NCBI GenBank assembly: GCA_011050525.1
Contig: DRFO01000031.1
Location: forward strand, 62,001 to 126,000
Direction: 5' to 3'
Length of the DNA stretch: 64,000 bases
From: Halopseudomonas xinjiangensis
GTDB lineage: Bacteria; Pseudomonadota; Gammaproteobacteria; Pseudomonadales; Pseudomonadaceae
Part shown: positions 8,613-17,077 of the stretch, in pieces
Layout of the letters: each line of letters begins with the position of its first letter
How positions within the stretch are numbered: position 1 is the first letter of the stretch
Made by a program: the position numbers and the translations under genes
Notes under the pieces: generated by a model
Told to the model about the DNA's origin: nothing
Databases searched by the model: none
What the model saw: the letters and a program-made list of their open reading frames with translations, nothing else

Positions 8613-9226
8613 TCTTACGCAACGCTATAGCGGGAATGCTTCTGATGTTGGGTCTGTCTACGGCGAATGCCGCGGAGCCGCTGGACACGCTACCTGGCTT
8701 TGAAAACGCGGAAATGGCCGTTTTCGCGGGGGGCTGCTTCTGGTGTACCGAGTCCGACTTTGACAAGGTCCCCGGCGTGAAAGCAACGATATCCGGATAC
8801 ATAGGAGGCGATGCCGAGTCGGCTAATTACGACGCCGTATCCTCCGGCGGAACCGACCACATCGAGGCCGTCGCGGTGTTTTACGATGCCGAGGAAACGG
8901 ATTTCTCCACCCTGGTGAAGGCTTTCTGGCCCACAATCGACCCGGTCACCCCTAACGCCCAGTTCTGCGATAAAGGTCCGCAGTACCGTAGCGCTCTCTT
9001 CTATGCCAACGAAAACCAGAAACAGATCCTCGAAGCGTCGAAAAGCGCACTGGCGGACTCTGAGCGTTTCGATCAGCCGGTCGTAACGGAAATTCTTCCG
9101 CAAACGGCCTTCTACCCAGCGGAGGAATATCATCAGAACTATTATCAGGAAAATCCGCTGCGCTATAAATTCTACCGCACCAGCTGCGGCCGTGATGCAC
9201 GCCTTGAAGAACTGTGGGGCAATTGA
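8609..9226 (+). CDS. msrA: Peptide-methionine (S)-S-oxide reductase MsrA, exported
   Basis: Reduces the S-epimer of methionine sulfoxide. The catalytic motif GGCFWCTESDF lies near residue 42, followed by VKATISGYIGGDAESANYD and by DPVTPNAQFCDKGPQYRSALFY in the middle; YHQNYYQENP is near the C-terminus. The N-terminal 21 residues (MILRNAIAGMLLMLGLSTANA) form a clear Sec signal ending ANA. The enzyme therefore acts in the periplasm beside the exported MsrB encoded immediately upstream with a four-base overlap. Together they can repair both sulfoxide epimers in envelope proteins. Confidence 0.94.
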   Translation: MILRNAIAGMLLMLGLSTANAAEPLDTLPGFENAEMAVFAGGCFWCTESDFDKVPGVKATISGYIGGDAESANYDAVSSGGTDHIEAVAVFYDAEETDFSTLVKAFWPTIDPVTPNAQFCDKGPQYRSALFYANENQKQILEASKSALADSERFDQPVVTEILPQTAFYPAEEYHQNYYQENPLRYKFYRTSCGRDARLEELWGN

Positions 9227-9311
9227 TCAATATCGCCTAGCAGCATGGAAATGTTCCGCTTGAGGCTGGATAATGCCAACTTATGTAACCAGCCCGAGCG
9301 GATATCAGAAA

Positions 9312-9791
9312 ATGCAGATTGTTGAAAACACCGTAGTTCAGTTTCATTACGCTCTTGCAGACGCCAGTGGTGAAATCGAAAATTCACGCAAGCATGAACC
9401 GGTTTTGTACCTCCACGGTCAACCTGGCTTGATCGACGGACTGGTCGAAGCGCTTGAGGGTCATCAGGCCGGTGACAGGTTTACGGTCGAGCTTCACGCC
9501 GATAAGGCCTATGGGCCCCGCAAGGATAATGCCGTTCAGAAGGTCCAGGTTAAACACCTGCAAGGCGCGAAGAAATGGAGGCCTGGCATGGTAGCAATGA
9601 TCCAGACCGACGACGGCCCGCGACAGGTCACCATCGTCAAAGTGGGCTTGTCCCAGGCAGAAGTGGATTCGAACCACCCCCTGGCCGGGAAGGATCTCAC
9701 CTTCGACATAGAGATTCTGTCGGTCCGGGAAGCCACGCCGGAAGAACTGGCCCACGGGCATGCGCACGGTGCCGGCGGGCATCACCATTGA
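9312..9791 (+). CDS. FKBP-type peptidyl-prolyl isomerase, SlyD-like
   Basis: A 159-residue SlyD/SlpA-type prolyl isomerase and chaperone. The N-terminal half of the FKBP domain is seen in VVQFHYALADASGEIENS, followed by the hinge PGLIDGLVEALEGH, and the insert-in-flap chaperone domain follows (AYGPR onward). The C-terminus is a short histidine-rich tail (HGHAHGAGGHHH), as in nickel-binding SlyD proteins but shorter than the E. coli tail. I chose the ATG at 9312 because the protein then begins where SlyD does (MQIVENT). An upstream ATG at 9273 has a better Shine-Dalgarno (GAGG seven bases before it) and would add 13 residues, so the start is not settled. Confidence 0.85.
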   Translation: MQIVENTVVQFHYALADASGEIENSRKHEPVLYLHGQPGLIDGLVEALEGHQAGDRFTVELHADKAYGPRKDNAVQKVQVKHLQGAKKWRPGMVAMIQTDDGPRQVTIVKVGLSQAEVDSNHPLAGKDLTFDIEILSVREATPEELAHGHAHGAGGHHH

Positions 9792-9908
9792 TCGATGCGC
9801 TACCGGGCCTTGCGCTACTGGCGTTTGGCCCAAACCAGGCATTATGTCAAGCAGAGTTTACGAAAAACGTGTAAGATAGCGTCTTTCCTCAATTACAGGC
9901 AGGCGCCC

Positions 9909-10085
9909 ATGTCCGCAAAAACCACCCCAAGCAAGCGCAAGGCAGATGCTGCCGTCGCCACCAGCCGATCGATCGACAACCAGATCGAGAGCTTTCTGGC
10001 GTCAGGCGGTGAAATTCAGAAAATACCGAACGGTATCAGTGGCCAGGTTTACGGCGCTCCTCGTCCTGGCAAGCCGACCAAGTAA
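9909..10085 (+). CDS. Small basic protein with a SutA-like FLxxGG motif
   Basis: A 58-residue protein. The first 20 residues are rich in Lys, Thr and Ser (MSAKTTPSKRKAD), the middle forms a short helix (SIDNQIESFLASGGEIQKIP) and the tail is NGISGQVYGAP and basic. The FLxxGGxIQxI segment resembles the one in SutA, a small RNA-polymerase-binding regulator of Pseudomonas, as I remember it. SutA is longer and has an acidic N-terminus that is missing here. It is a conserved-looking hypothetical protein, perhaps nucleic-acid or polymerase associated. The frame is open upstream to 9795, but the ATG at 9909 starts the compact domain. Confidence 0.6.
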   Translation: MSAKTTPSKRKADAAVATSRSIDNQIESFLASGGEIQKIPNGISGQVYGAPRPGKPTK

Positions 10086-10202
10086 GTCACTGCTCAATCC
10101 CCAGCGGCGCAGGATGCTTGTCGACACTTGAACAAGCAATGCAGTGCCGTCGGGAGCCACACCCCCTCCCGATTTGTCCAATCCCATCAGCAGGCCCGTT
10201 AC

Positions 10203-12080
10203 TCAGGCTCGATCACCCCGCAGGATTTCGACCTTTTTTTGCAACACGGTAACCTGCGCCAGTTCCGCCGGGATGGGCGCCCCTGCAACGAGGCATACGC
10301 GCGACCAGAACCGCTTGAACAACCCCTTGTGCGGCGCTCTGCTGAAAAAGCTGCCCCATAGACCGCGTAATGCCATGGGGATAACCGGCACCGGATTGGC
10401 ATCGAGAATACGCGTCATTCCGTTGCGAAATTCGCCAATATCACCGTCCATGGTCAGCTTGCCTTCAGGAAATATACAAACCACCTCACCTTGATTCAGG
10501 TAATCGGCAATTCGCTTGAACGCCATCTCGTAAATCGCTTCGTCCTCGTTGCGGCTGGCGATGGGCACCGTTCCAGCGGTACGAAATACGAAATTCAGCA
10601 CGGGAAGGTTGTAGATCTTGTAATACATGACGAATCGGACGGGCCTTCGCACCGCTCCGCCAATCAGCAGGGCGTCAACGAAGGAAACATGGTTGCAAAC
10701 GAGCAGGCAAGGTCCTTCGTCAGGTATGGCTTCTAGATTGTCGTGCTGCACGCGGTACATGGAGTGGCTGAGAAGCCAAACCAGAAAACGCATGGTGAAC
10801 TCAGGCACTATGCTGAAGATATAAACGTTGACCGCCACATTCAGCAGGGAAATTACCAGAAAAAGCTGAGGGATCGACAGGCCGACCATACTCAGCAGAA
10901 CGATGGCCGTCACAGCTGAGAGCACCATCAGCAGCGCGTTGAGAATATTGTTGGCGGCGATGACGCGTGCACGCTCATGGTCCTGGGTACGTGACTGGAT
11001 CAACGCATAGAGCGGCACTATATAGAGCCCACCGAACATCCCAAGGCCGAGGATGCATCCCATCACCCACCAGGCGGCTGGCTGGATCAGCAGCTGGAGC
11101 CAGCCGAACGTCTCGGCGCCGGGCACCACCCCTTCGGCACCCCACCATAAAAGCAGACCGAATACTGTCAGGCCAGCTGAGCCGAAGGGCACCAGCCCGA
11201 TTTCAACCCGACGGCCGGACAACTTCTCACACAGGATGGAACCCAGGGCGATCCCGACCGAAAAGACCGTCAGGATGAGGGTCACAACGCTCTCATCACC
11301 GTGGAGATGATCTTTGGCAAAACCGGGTATTTGCGTCAGGTACGTCGCCCCGAGAAACCAGAACCAGGAATTTCCGAGCAGAGAGCGCGAGACTGACGGG
11401 ACCTGCTTGACCAGCCCCAGCTGCAAAATCGCCCACGACTGCCGAAATATGTTCCAGTCCAGCTTGAGCTCGGGCAAGGCAGCGCGCGCGTAGGGAACGC
11501 CCTGACTGGTCAGGTACCCCAGCATCGCCACCACTATTACCGACCCGCTAACCCAACTAGCCCATTGGCTACCCGACATCAACAGGCCCGCAAACAGGGT
11601 GCCCCCGAGAATAGCCAGGAAGGTCCCCATTTCAACCAACGCGTTGCCGCCGATCAGCTCATCTTCGTGCAGGTGCTGGGGCAGGATCGAATACTTGACC
11701 GGCCCAAACAAAGCCGACTGCGTGCCCATAGCGAAGAGCACGACGAGCATCAGGGGGAGATTTCCAAGCAGCAGACTAGCCGCGCCAACAAGCATGATGA
11801 AAATCTCGCCCAGCTTGATCTTCCTGATCAGCGCATCCTTGGCAAATTTTTCACCGAACTGCCCACCCAGTGCCGAAAAGAGGAAAAACGGCAAGATAAA
11901 CAGCAATGCGCTGAGATTAATCAGCACATCCCGGTTGGCGTCGAACGAGATCTTGAACAGAATCGCCAGGATAAGCGCCTGTTTGAATACGTTATCGTTG
12001 AATGCGCCCAGCAACTGAGTAAGAAAGAACGGCAGAAACCGTCTTGTAGCCAGAAGACCGAACTGAGAATGCTGGGACAT
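10203..12080 (-). CDS. MFS transporter fused to a PlsC-type acyltransferase
   Basis: A 625-residue two-part membrane protein. Residues 1 to about 410 form a 12-helix major facilitator domain similar to the lysophospholipid transporter LplT (RRFLPFFLTQLLGAFNDNVFKQA near the start). Residues from about 430 form a glycerolipid acyltransferase domain with the NHVSFVDALLI motif (NHx4D) and the FPEGKL motif. In enterobacteria LplT works with Aas, which joins a PlsC and an acyl-ACP synthetase domain. Here transporter and acyltransferase are one chain without the synthetase. The likely role is to flip lysophospholipids inward and reacylate them. The gene is transcribed alone. Confidence 0.88.
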   Translation of the reverse strand: MSQHSQFGLLATRRFLPFFLTQLLGAFNDNVFKQALILAILFKISFDANRDVLINLSALLFILPFFLFSALGGQFGEKFAKDALIRKIKLGEIFIMLVGAASLLLGNLPLMLVVLFAMGTQSALFGPVKYSILPQHLHEDELIGGNALVEMGTFLAILGGTLFAGLLMSGSQWASWVSGSVIVVAMLGYLTSQGVPYARAALPELKLDWNIFRQSWAILQLGLVKQVPSVSRSLLGNSWFWFLGATYLTQIPGFAKDHLHGDESVVTLILTVFSVGIALGSILCEKLSGRRVEIGLVPFGSAGLTVFGLLLWWGAEGVVPGAETFGWLQLLIQPAAWWVMGCILGLGMFGGLYIVPLYALIQSRTQDHERARVIAANNILNALLMVLSAVTAIVLLSMVGLSIPQLFLVISLLNVAVNVYIFSIVPEFTMRFLVWLLSHSMYRVQHDNLEAIPDEGPCLLVCNHVSFVDALLIGGAVRRPVRFVMYYKIYNLPVLNFVFRTAGTVPIASRNEDEAIYEMAFKRIADYLNQGEVVCIFPEGKLTMDGDIGEFRNGMTRILDANPVPVIPMALRGLWGSFFSRAPHKGLFKRFWSRVCLVAGAPIPAELAQVTVLQKKVEILRGDRA

Positions 12081-12230
12081 GCTTCGCCTTATCCTTTTGG
12101 GCCGAGTTCATTTAAAGGATGTCAGCATAACGGAGAAACAGCCTATCCGGTTATTGCGACTATCCTTAAATCATACGGTGCAAGACTGATCGAATGCGCC
12201 GGGTTTTGTCTATTAACGGAGAGCATAATC

Positions 12231-12689
12231 ATGAAAAAACGTCCCATTTTATCTTGTCGCTATTACCTGCTTGCCGCGCTGATGGGGAGTATGGCTTGGC
12301 CCATTCAGGCTCAGCCGCCGAAAGTGCAGACGGATACGCCCGGATATTCCACTAAACAAGCTGCCAGGGAGGAGTTCGGGTTGCAACCTGATCTGGAAAA
12401 TCAGCTAGCGGGAATCCGTCGCCTGTATAGTCAGTTCAGCGCCTATGTCGAACCCGTCAACCCGCTGCCCGATGATGTCAGCATGCCGGAACGTGGCGAG
12501 GAGCTGCCGCTGGAAATAGCACGAAGCGTCAATCCCAGACTGCTGGCCAAGCTCCCACAATATACCGGGTACGAATGGCGGGAGGTGGGTGAAGACCTGG
12601 TGCTGGTAGAATCGGCTGAAGGTAGCGTCGAAGCCATCCTTGAGGGCGTTGTCGGGGAAGAAGGTCAGGAGGATCCAGAAACACCCTGA
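12231..12689 (+). CDS. Small exported protein of unknown function
   Basis: A 152-residue protein that I do not recognise. It begins MKKRPILSCRYYLLAALMG and has a standard Sec signal ending near IQAQ (cleavage around residue 25). The mature part is acidic, without cysteines or membrane segments, and ends in a Glu/Gly-rich tail. GGAGAG lies six bases before the ATG at 12231. A longer open frame begins upstream, but it runs through the divergent acyltransferase gene and is not coding. A strong hairpin follows the stop. A periplasmic location is supported; the function is not. Confidence 0.7.
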   Translation: MKKRPILSCRYYLLAALMGSMAWPIQAQPPKVQTDTPGYSTKQAAREEFGLQPDLENQLAGIRRLYSQFSAYVEPVNPLPDDVSMPERGEELPLEIARSVNPRLLAKLPQYTGYEWREVGEDLVLVESAEGSVEAILEGVVGEEGQEDPETP

Positions 12690-12703
12690 CCCAGCCCCGG
12701 TTG

Positions 12704-12728
12704 CACCTTCGTCAAACAGACGAAGGTG
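12704..12728 (+). terminator. Terminator between convergent genes
   Basis: CACCTTCGTC and GACGAAGGTG form a perfect ten-base stem with the loop AAACA, followed by TGATTTTATC. It sits between the exported unknown (plus) and the GPH symporter gene (minus, ending 12737) and probably stops the plus-strand transcript. Confidence 0.8.
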
Positions 12729-12736
12729 TGATTTTA

Positions 12737-14173
12737 TCAAGGTTGGCTAGCGGCCAGTTCGATCCGCGCATTACGGCGCACTATCCATTGATGAATTCGC
12801 TCGTGCCGGTCCGAGGTGAGCGGATATTTCCAGGCTATTGCGAAGGCAGCCATGTACAGAATGACTGGCCCAATGATGTACAGCACGCGTAGAGCCATCA
12901 ATTGATCATCCGTATGCTCCGTCATCTGCGCATCGAAGCCCACCAGTGCAAGCAAGCCCAGCGACAGCCCTAGCCCGATAGCCATGGCCAGCTTGTGGGC
13001 CATCCCGGACATCGCGAAAAATAGCCCGGTACGGTGCTCCTTGCTCCTGGCGGTGTCCAGATCAACGATGTCTGCCAGCATGGACAATGGCAGAAACTGG
13101 AAGGCAGCGAAACAAAACCCCTTCACAGCAAACATGATCGCGAAAGGTACCAATTGGCCGGCCTGAAGGAAGAACATTCCGAGGATGCTCGCGCTAGAGA
13201 CGCCAACGGCCACACAGAAGGCTCGGTGCTTACCGATCTTGCGCCCAAGAATCAACCAGAATGGGATGCCGAGAATGCCCACACCAAAATACAACAGGTA
13301 CATCATGCCGATGGAGGTCTGGATCTGCATGACATGCTGCATGAAGAATACCGACAGCGCATTGCGAAACGACTCTCCTGTCACCACTATCAATAGCATG
13401 AGCATCATGCGCTTGAACGGGCCATTATTCTTCAATACCCGCAGGCCTTTTTTCCAGTCGGTACGTTGAACCGACTGGGGTGGCGCTTCCTTGACGAAGA
13501 AAACCACCAGCAGGATGGTCACGGGCAGCATTATCATCAGCATCCAGGCCATCGCAGCCAGTATGGGACCGTATCCGGTGCCCAACTGACCGTCAGTGCC
13601 GAGCAACCAGACCAGAAAACGCATCACCGTACCGTCGGTATCTCCTGCCTGGTATCGCGCACCCATGGCTTGCACGATGGCCGGAGCCAGAGCCGCCAAG
13701 AACAACCCTATCAGGACATAACCTTCCCGTGACGCGGTAACCCGACTACGTTGGTGGTAAAGCGGAGACAACTCTGCGCCCCATGCCCCGTATGGCAAAG
13801 TAACCATGGTCCAGCCCAGATACATCAACACGGTCCAGGTCAGCAGATGCCCTATCCCGGCATCAGCCGGAGGCATGAAGATCATGATGGTACCAAGCAG
13901 CATCAACGGCATACCCATCAGCAACCAGGGCTTGCGACGGCCAAGCCGAGTCTGCCAGCGGTCGCTAAGCGTCCCGATCAGCGGATCAGTGATCACGTCA
14001 GACATGCGCGCAAGCACCAGAACCATGGCCATCAGGGCCATCTTCAATCCGATTTCCTGGGTATAGAAAGGCGGCAGATAGACAACCAGCGGGTAGCCAA
14101 TAATCGCCAACGGCATACCCACCGAGCCGTGGATAAGAATGGTGGAACGCTTCAAAATGCCAGTTTGACTCAT
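12737..14173 (-). CDS. Sugar:cation symporter, GPH (MelB-like) family MFS transporter
   Basis: A 478-residue membrane protein with twelve predicted helices. The loop between helices 2 and 3 has the GPH-type motif DVITDPLIGTLSDRW followed by RLGRRKPW (about residues 60-85). This family moves glycosides, pentosides or hexuronides with H+ or Na+. No sugar hydrolase or regulator gene is adjacent, so the substrate is open. It is transcribed alone and ends against the terminator of the small exported protein gene. Confidence 0.85.
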   Translation of the reverse strand: MSQTGILKRSTILIHGSVGMPLAIIGYPLVVYLPPFYTQEIGLKMALMAMVLVLARMSDVITDPLIGTLSDRWQTRLGRRKPWLLMGMPLMLLGTIMIFMPPADAGIGHLLTWTVLMYLGWTMVTLPYGAWGAELSPLYHQRSRVTASREGYVLIGLFLAALAPAIVQAMGARYQAGDTDGTVMRFLVWLLGTDGQLGTGYGPILAAMAWMLMIMLPVTILLVVFFVKEAPPQSVQRTDWKKGLRVLKNNGPFKRMMLMLLIVVTGESFRNALSVFFMQHVMQIQTSIGMMYLLYFGVGILGIPFWLILGRKIGKHRAFCVAVGVSSASILGMFFLQAGQLVPFAIMFAVKGFCFAAFQFLPLSMLADIVDLDTARSKEHRTGLFFAMSGMAHKLAMAIGLGLSLGLLALVGFDAQMTEHTDDQLMALRVLYIIGPVILYMAAFAIAWKYPLTSDRHERIHQWIVRRNARIELAASQP

Positions 14174-14555
14174 GTTTTTCCCCGCTGAGAACCGCGCGAG
14201 CTCCCGCAGGGCTCGCCTTGTTATTTTATTCGTCTCGAAGACGCACTACACAGCAGTGCCGTGTCGCAGAAAGCGGAACAAACCAATCTGCGACCGATTC
14301 TAAGACAGTGCTGGCGCTTTACAATAGCTATGGCTCATCAGTCAGGTCCGCCGACAGCCAGGCGTGTTGGTTAGCCCGGCCTGCTTCCCTGATGCCCTTG
14401 CGGTGCGTGGCTTCCAGGCATCATCAGGATTACCGATGACGCTTATTCATATGCATGATCCACGTCGCTGGTCCTTTCCTTTCCGAATACCCAGCGGCGC
14501 AACTCCGATTTTCGACTAAAGTTAAAACTCACAAGATGCCGAGCATGGGAACGTC
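14174..14555. other. 382-base region without a supported gene
   Basis: The space between the divergent starts of the GPH symporter and the DUF6279 lipoprotein genes must hold both promoters. A six-base inverted repeat GCGAGC/GCTCGC lies at 14196-14216 near the symporter start. The 73-codon open frame at 14218-14439 has no recognisable features and I do not call it. I could not pick a convincing -35/-10 pair. Confidence 0.5.
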
Positions 14556-15422
14556 ATGGGTCCTCCTAGCGTCGTCCGTATTTATGCACTTGTCCTAGCT
14601 ATTCTGCTGACAAGCGGCTGCAGCATTACGCGCCTTGGTTACGAAAACCTCGATTGGATCGTTGGCTGGAAGGTCAGAGATTACGTTGCGCTTAACCGGG
14701 AGCAGAAGCGATGGCTCAAGCAATCCGTCAACCGCCACGTGATATGGCACTGTAACAGCGAGCTTCCTCGCTACGTTGACCTGCTTGAATCCTTCCGCCT
14801 GGCCATACTTTCCGAATCTCCGGCGGGTGCCCAGCTCTACGCGCAGACTCCGGCGTGGCAAACCGAAATCACCCAGCTTCTGGATGAGCTCGCTCCCACG
14901 GTTGCCGGCCTGCTGGTTCAACTCGATGAAGATCAGATACAAACCCTGCTCACTCGCCTGGATGAAGAACATCAAGCATTATACGAGGACTATGTCAAAA
15001 CCGATGTCGCCAGTCAGAATCGCGACCGCAGCGAACGGATGCAGAAGCGTCTCAAGCACTGGTTTGGACGGATGACCCCGGAACAACGTGAACGAGTGGA
15101 TCAATGGGCGGTACAGCTCGAAGGTCAGAACGAGCTTTGGCTGGAGAATCGCAAGCGCTGGCAAACGCTCTTCAAAGAGGCACTGGCCGACCGCGACCAC
15201 GCCTCATTCCAATCAAAAATCTCCGCATTGGTCAGTAAACCGCAGCAGTTCTGGACAGCTGTCTATCAAGAGCAACGAACACGCAGCCTGGAACTGGCAA
15301 CAGATCTGATCAGTGACCTGATGGCGTCGGCGACTGACCGACAAAAACACAGATTCACCAGCCGCGCCAATGACCTGATACAAGACCTGAAAGGAATAAA
15401 CTGTCCTCTCCCACCCGCCTGA
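14556..15422 (+). CDS. DUF6279 family lipoprotein
   Basis: A 288-residue protein with a lipoprotein signal: a hydrophobic stretch followed by the lipobox LTSGC, so Cys23 or thereabouts would be lipidated. The mature part begins with SITRLGYENLDWIVGWKVRD and is mostly charged helix, with conserved-looking Tyr/Trp and Arg positions (REQKRWLKQSVNRH, HCNSELPRY). This matches the DUF6279 family of pseudomonad lipoproteins, whose role is unknown to me. In P. aeruginosa I recall such a gene close to bfrB and grxD, as here, so the placement is probably ancestral. Confidence 0.8.
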   Translation: MGPPSVVRIYALVLAILLTSGCSITRLGYENLDWIVGWKVRDYVALNREQKRWLKQSVNRHVIWHCNSELPRYVDLLESFRLAILSESPAGAQLYAQTPAWQTEITQLLDELAPTVAGLLVQLDEDQIQTLLTRLDEEHQALYEDYVKTDVASQNRDRSERMQKRLKHWFGRMTPEQRERVDQWAVQLEGQNELWLENRKRWQTLFKEALADRDHASFQSKISALVSKPQQFWTAVYQEQRTRSLELATDLISDLMASATDRQKHRFTSRANDLIQDLKGINCPLPPA

Positions 15423-15439
15423 AAATTCATCTTTAGCGT

Positions 15440-15468
15440 TTGACAACCATTCTCATTACTATTAGCAT
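15440..15468 (+). promoter_or_regulatory. Promoter with overlapping Fur-box-like site upstream of bfd
   Basis: TTGACA at 15440-15445 and TAGCAT at 15463-15468, spaced by 17 bases, form a good sigma70-type promoter 32 bases before the bfd ATG. The spacer AACCATTCTCATTACTATTAG resembles the degenerate Fur box (GATAATGATAATCATTATC and variants). Fur or iron control of bfd is known in pseudomonads. The operator here is my reading by eye. Confidence 0.6.
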
Positions 15469-15500
15469 GCAGGCATTCATATCGGGTAGCTGGAGATAAC

Positions 15501-15704
15501 ATGTACGTATGTCTTTGCAAGGGAGTAACCGATCGCCAGATTCGGGAAGCTATCAGTGAAGGTGCATCCAGCATGCGAGATCTGCGTTCAGCGCTGGACG
15601 TCGCAAATCAATGCGGTAAATGTGGCCGCGAATGCAAGTCATTGCTTAGTGAGAACATTGTGAACAGCGCGCAGTTCCAATCTGCCCAATATGTCGCAGC
15701 CTAG
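15501..15704 (+). CDS. bfd: Bacterioferritin-associated ferredoxin
   Basis: A 67-residue [2Fe-2S] protein of the BFD type. The cluster ligands are the four cysteines in MYVCLCKGVTD (Cys4, Cys6) and QCGKCGREC (the CxxC near residues 38-41). Bfd docks on bacterioferritin and passes electrons to the heme so that stored Fe3+ leaves as Fe2+. The bacterioferritin gene follows on the same strand, and the putative Fur site upstream fits expression under iron shortage. Confidence 0.95.
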   Translation: MYVCLCKGVTDRQIREAISEGASSMRDLRSALDVANQCGKCGRECKSLLSENIVNSAQFQSAQYVAA

Positions 15705-15817
15705 CGCGTCTAGAAGAATGAGACTCGTTATTAATTCCTTTCTATTCAACCGCTTATATTTGACAGCCCGATATCCTGAGACCACACTGTTTGCTTGAAC
15801 TGTACGAGGACTCAGGC

Positions 15818-16285
15818 ATGAAGGGCGACAGAATAGTAATCCAGCACCTCAATATCATTCTTGGCAACGAACTTGTCGCTATTAACCAATATTTTCTGCA
15901 TGCACGCATGCTGCAGGATTGGGGCCTCGACAAGCTAGGCGATCACGAATATCACGAATCGATCGATGAAATGAAGCACGCCGACATGTTGGTGAAGCGT
16001 GTTCTGTTTCTCGAAGGCATTCCCAATCTTCAGGATCTGGGCAAGCTACTCATCGGCGAAAACGTACGCGAGATTCTCGAGTGCGACCTGAAGCTCGAAA
16101 TGAAGGGTATACCCGATCTGAAAACCGCGATCGCTTACTGCGAGACCGTGGGTGACTATGGTAGCCGCGAATTGTGCGAACAAATTCTCGAATCCGAAGA
16201 AGAGCACGTTGATTGGCTTGAAACCCAACTAAGCCTGATCGACAAAGTTGGCCTGGAGAACTATCAGCAGTCACAGATTAGCTGA
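15818..16285 (+). CDS. bfr: Bacterioferritin, heme-binding BfrB type
   Basis: A 155-residue subunit of the 24-mer iron storage shell. Visible ferroxidase ligands are Glu18 ([16 protein letters not shown]), Glu51 and His54 (DEMKHAD), Glu94 and the C-terminal ESEEEHVDW (Glu/His pair). The heme-ligand Met of the family is Met52 in the same DEMKHAD segment, so this is the heme-binding form that interacts with Bfd. The ATG at 15818 gives the standard [12 protein letters not shown] start. Another ATG/TTG frame extension to 15791 lacks similarity. It lies 113 bases behind bfd and probably has its own promoter. Confidence 0.95.
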   Translation: MKGDRIVIQHLNIILGNELVAINQYFLHARMLQDWGLDKLGDHEYHESIDEMKHADMLVKRVLFLEGIPNLQDLGKLLIGENVREILECDLKLEMKGIPDLKTAIAYCETVGDYGSRELCEQILESEEEHVDWLETQLSLIDKVGLENYQQSQIS

Positions 16286-16306
16286 GTGTTCATAACCGAG
16301 GTTCTA

Positions 16307-16324
16307 CCGCCCTTCCAGGGGCGG
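16307..16324. terminator. Hairpin between convergent bfr and pyrF
   Basis: CCGCCC and GGGCGG pair around the six-base loop TTCCAG, between the bfr stop (16285) and the pyrF stop (16336). It can serve either gene. There is no strong T run. Confidence 0.5.
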
Positions 16325-16335
16325 CGGCCTATTTA

Positions 16336-17040
16336 TCAGCGTTGCAATGTCTTCAGAATCGCTGCCAGGGCTTTTGCAGGCGTATCGGAACAGGTAATAG
16401 GCCGTCCTATCACCAGATAGCTACTACCATTCTCCATCGCTTGCTGAGGCGTCACAATGCGTTTCTGGTCGTCGGCAGCGGATTCGATTGGACGTATGCC
16501 CGGCGTCACCAGCAAAAAGTCTTCTCCTAATGCCCCCCGCAGCGCCCTGGCTTCACGAGCAGAACATACCACGCCATCCAACCCGCACTCCTGTGCAAGC
16601 CTGGCCAGACGCTGAACCTGCACCATCGGTTCGATATCCACTCCGACTTCGAGCAGGTCGTCCTGCTCCAGGCTGGTCAGGACTGTCACGGCAGTTAGCA
16701 AAGGCCGGACGTCCGGAGCGCTGCGCTCCAGGATTTCCCGACAGGCCTCCATCATGCGGCGCCCCCCGCTAGCGTGAACGTTGACCATCCAGACTCCCAA
16801 CTCAGCTGCCGAGCGTACTGCGCTGGCTGTGGTGTTGGGAATATCGTGAAACTTCAGATCCAGAAATACTTCATAACCCTTGTGTTGAAGCGCCTCGACA
16901 ATCGCCGGGCCGGTGCTGGTAAATAGCTCCTTGCCAACCTTGACGCGGCATAGCCCAGGATCCAGCTTATCTACCATTTGTAGAGCGGACTGCGCGTCGG
17001 GGTAGTCGAGGGCAACGATAATCGGCGTGTTACACGGCAT
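16336..17040 (-). CDS. pyrF: Orotidine 5'-phosphate decarboxylase
   Basis: Makes UMP from OMP, the last step of pyrimidine synthesis. The 234-residue protein has IIVALDYPD at the start, the catalytic [10 protein letters not shown] near residue 62, the VNVHASGG strand, and VTPGIRP plus the phosphate-binding [11 protein letters not shown] near the C-terminus. I chose the ATG at 17040 because the open frame upstream of it lies in the lapB end region and has no similarity. It follows lapB on the same strand with a 37-base gap, an arrangement I recall from other gammaproteobacteria. Confidence 0.95.
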   Translation of the reverse strand: MPCNTPIIVALDYPDAQSALQMVDKLDPGLCRVKVGKELFTSTGPAIVEALQHKGYEVFLDLKFHDIPNTTASAVRSAAELGVWMVNVHASGGRRMMEACREILERSAPDVRPLLTAVTVLTSLEQDDLLEVGVDIEPMVQVQRLARLAQECGLDGVVCSAREARALRGALGEDFLLVTPGIRPIESAADDQKRIVTPQQAMENGSSYLVIGRPITCSDTPAKALAAILKTLQR

Positions 17041-17077
17041 ACTGCTTTCCTGTGAGTAGATGTCCTGATTGATGCGG

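Noticed and set aside
14218-14439. 73-codon plus-strand frame in the 14174-14555 gap
   Set aside because: No ribosome site, no signal, no family resemblance; the region must hold two promoters.
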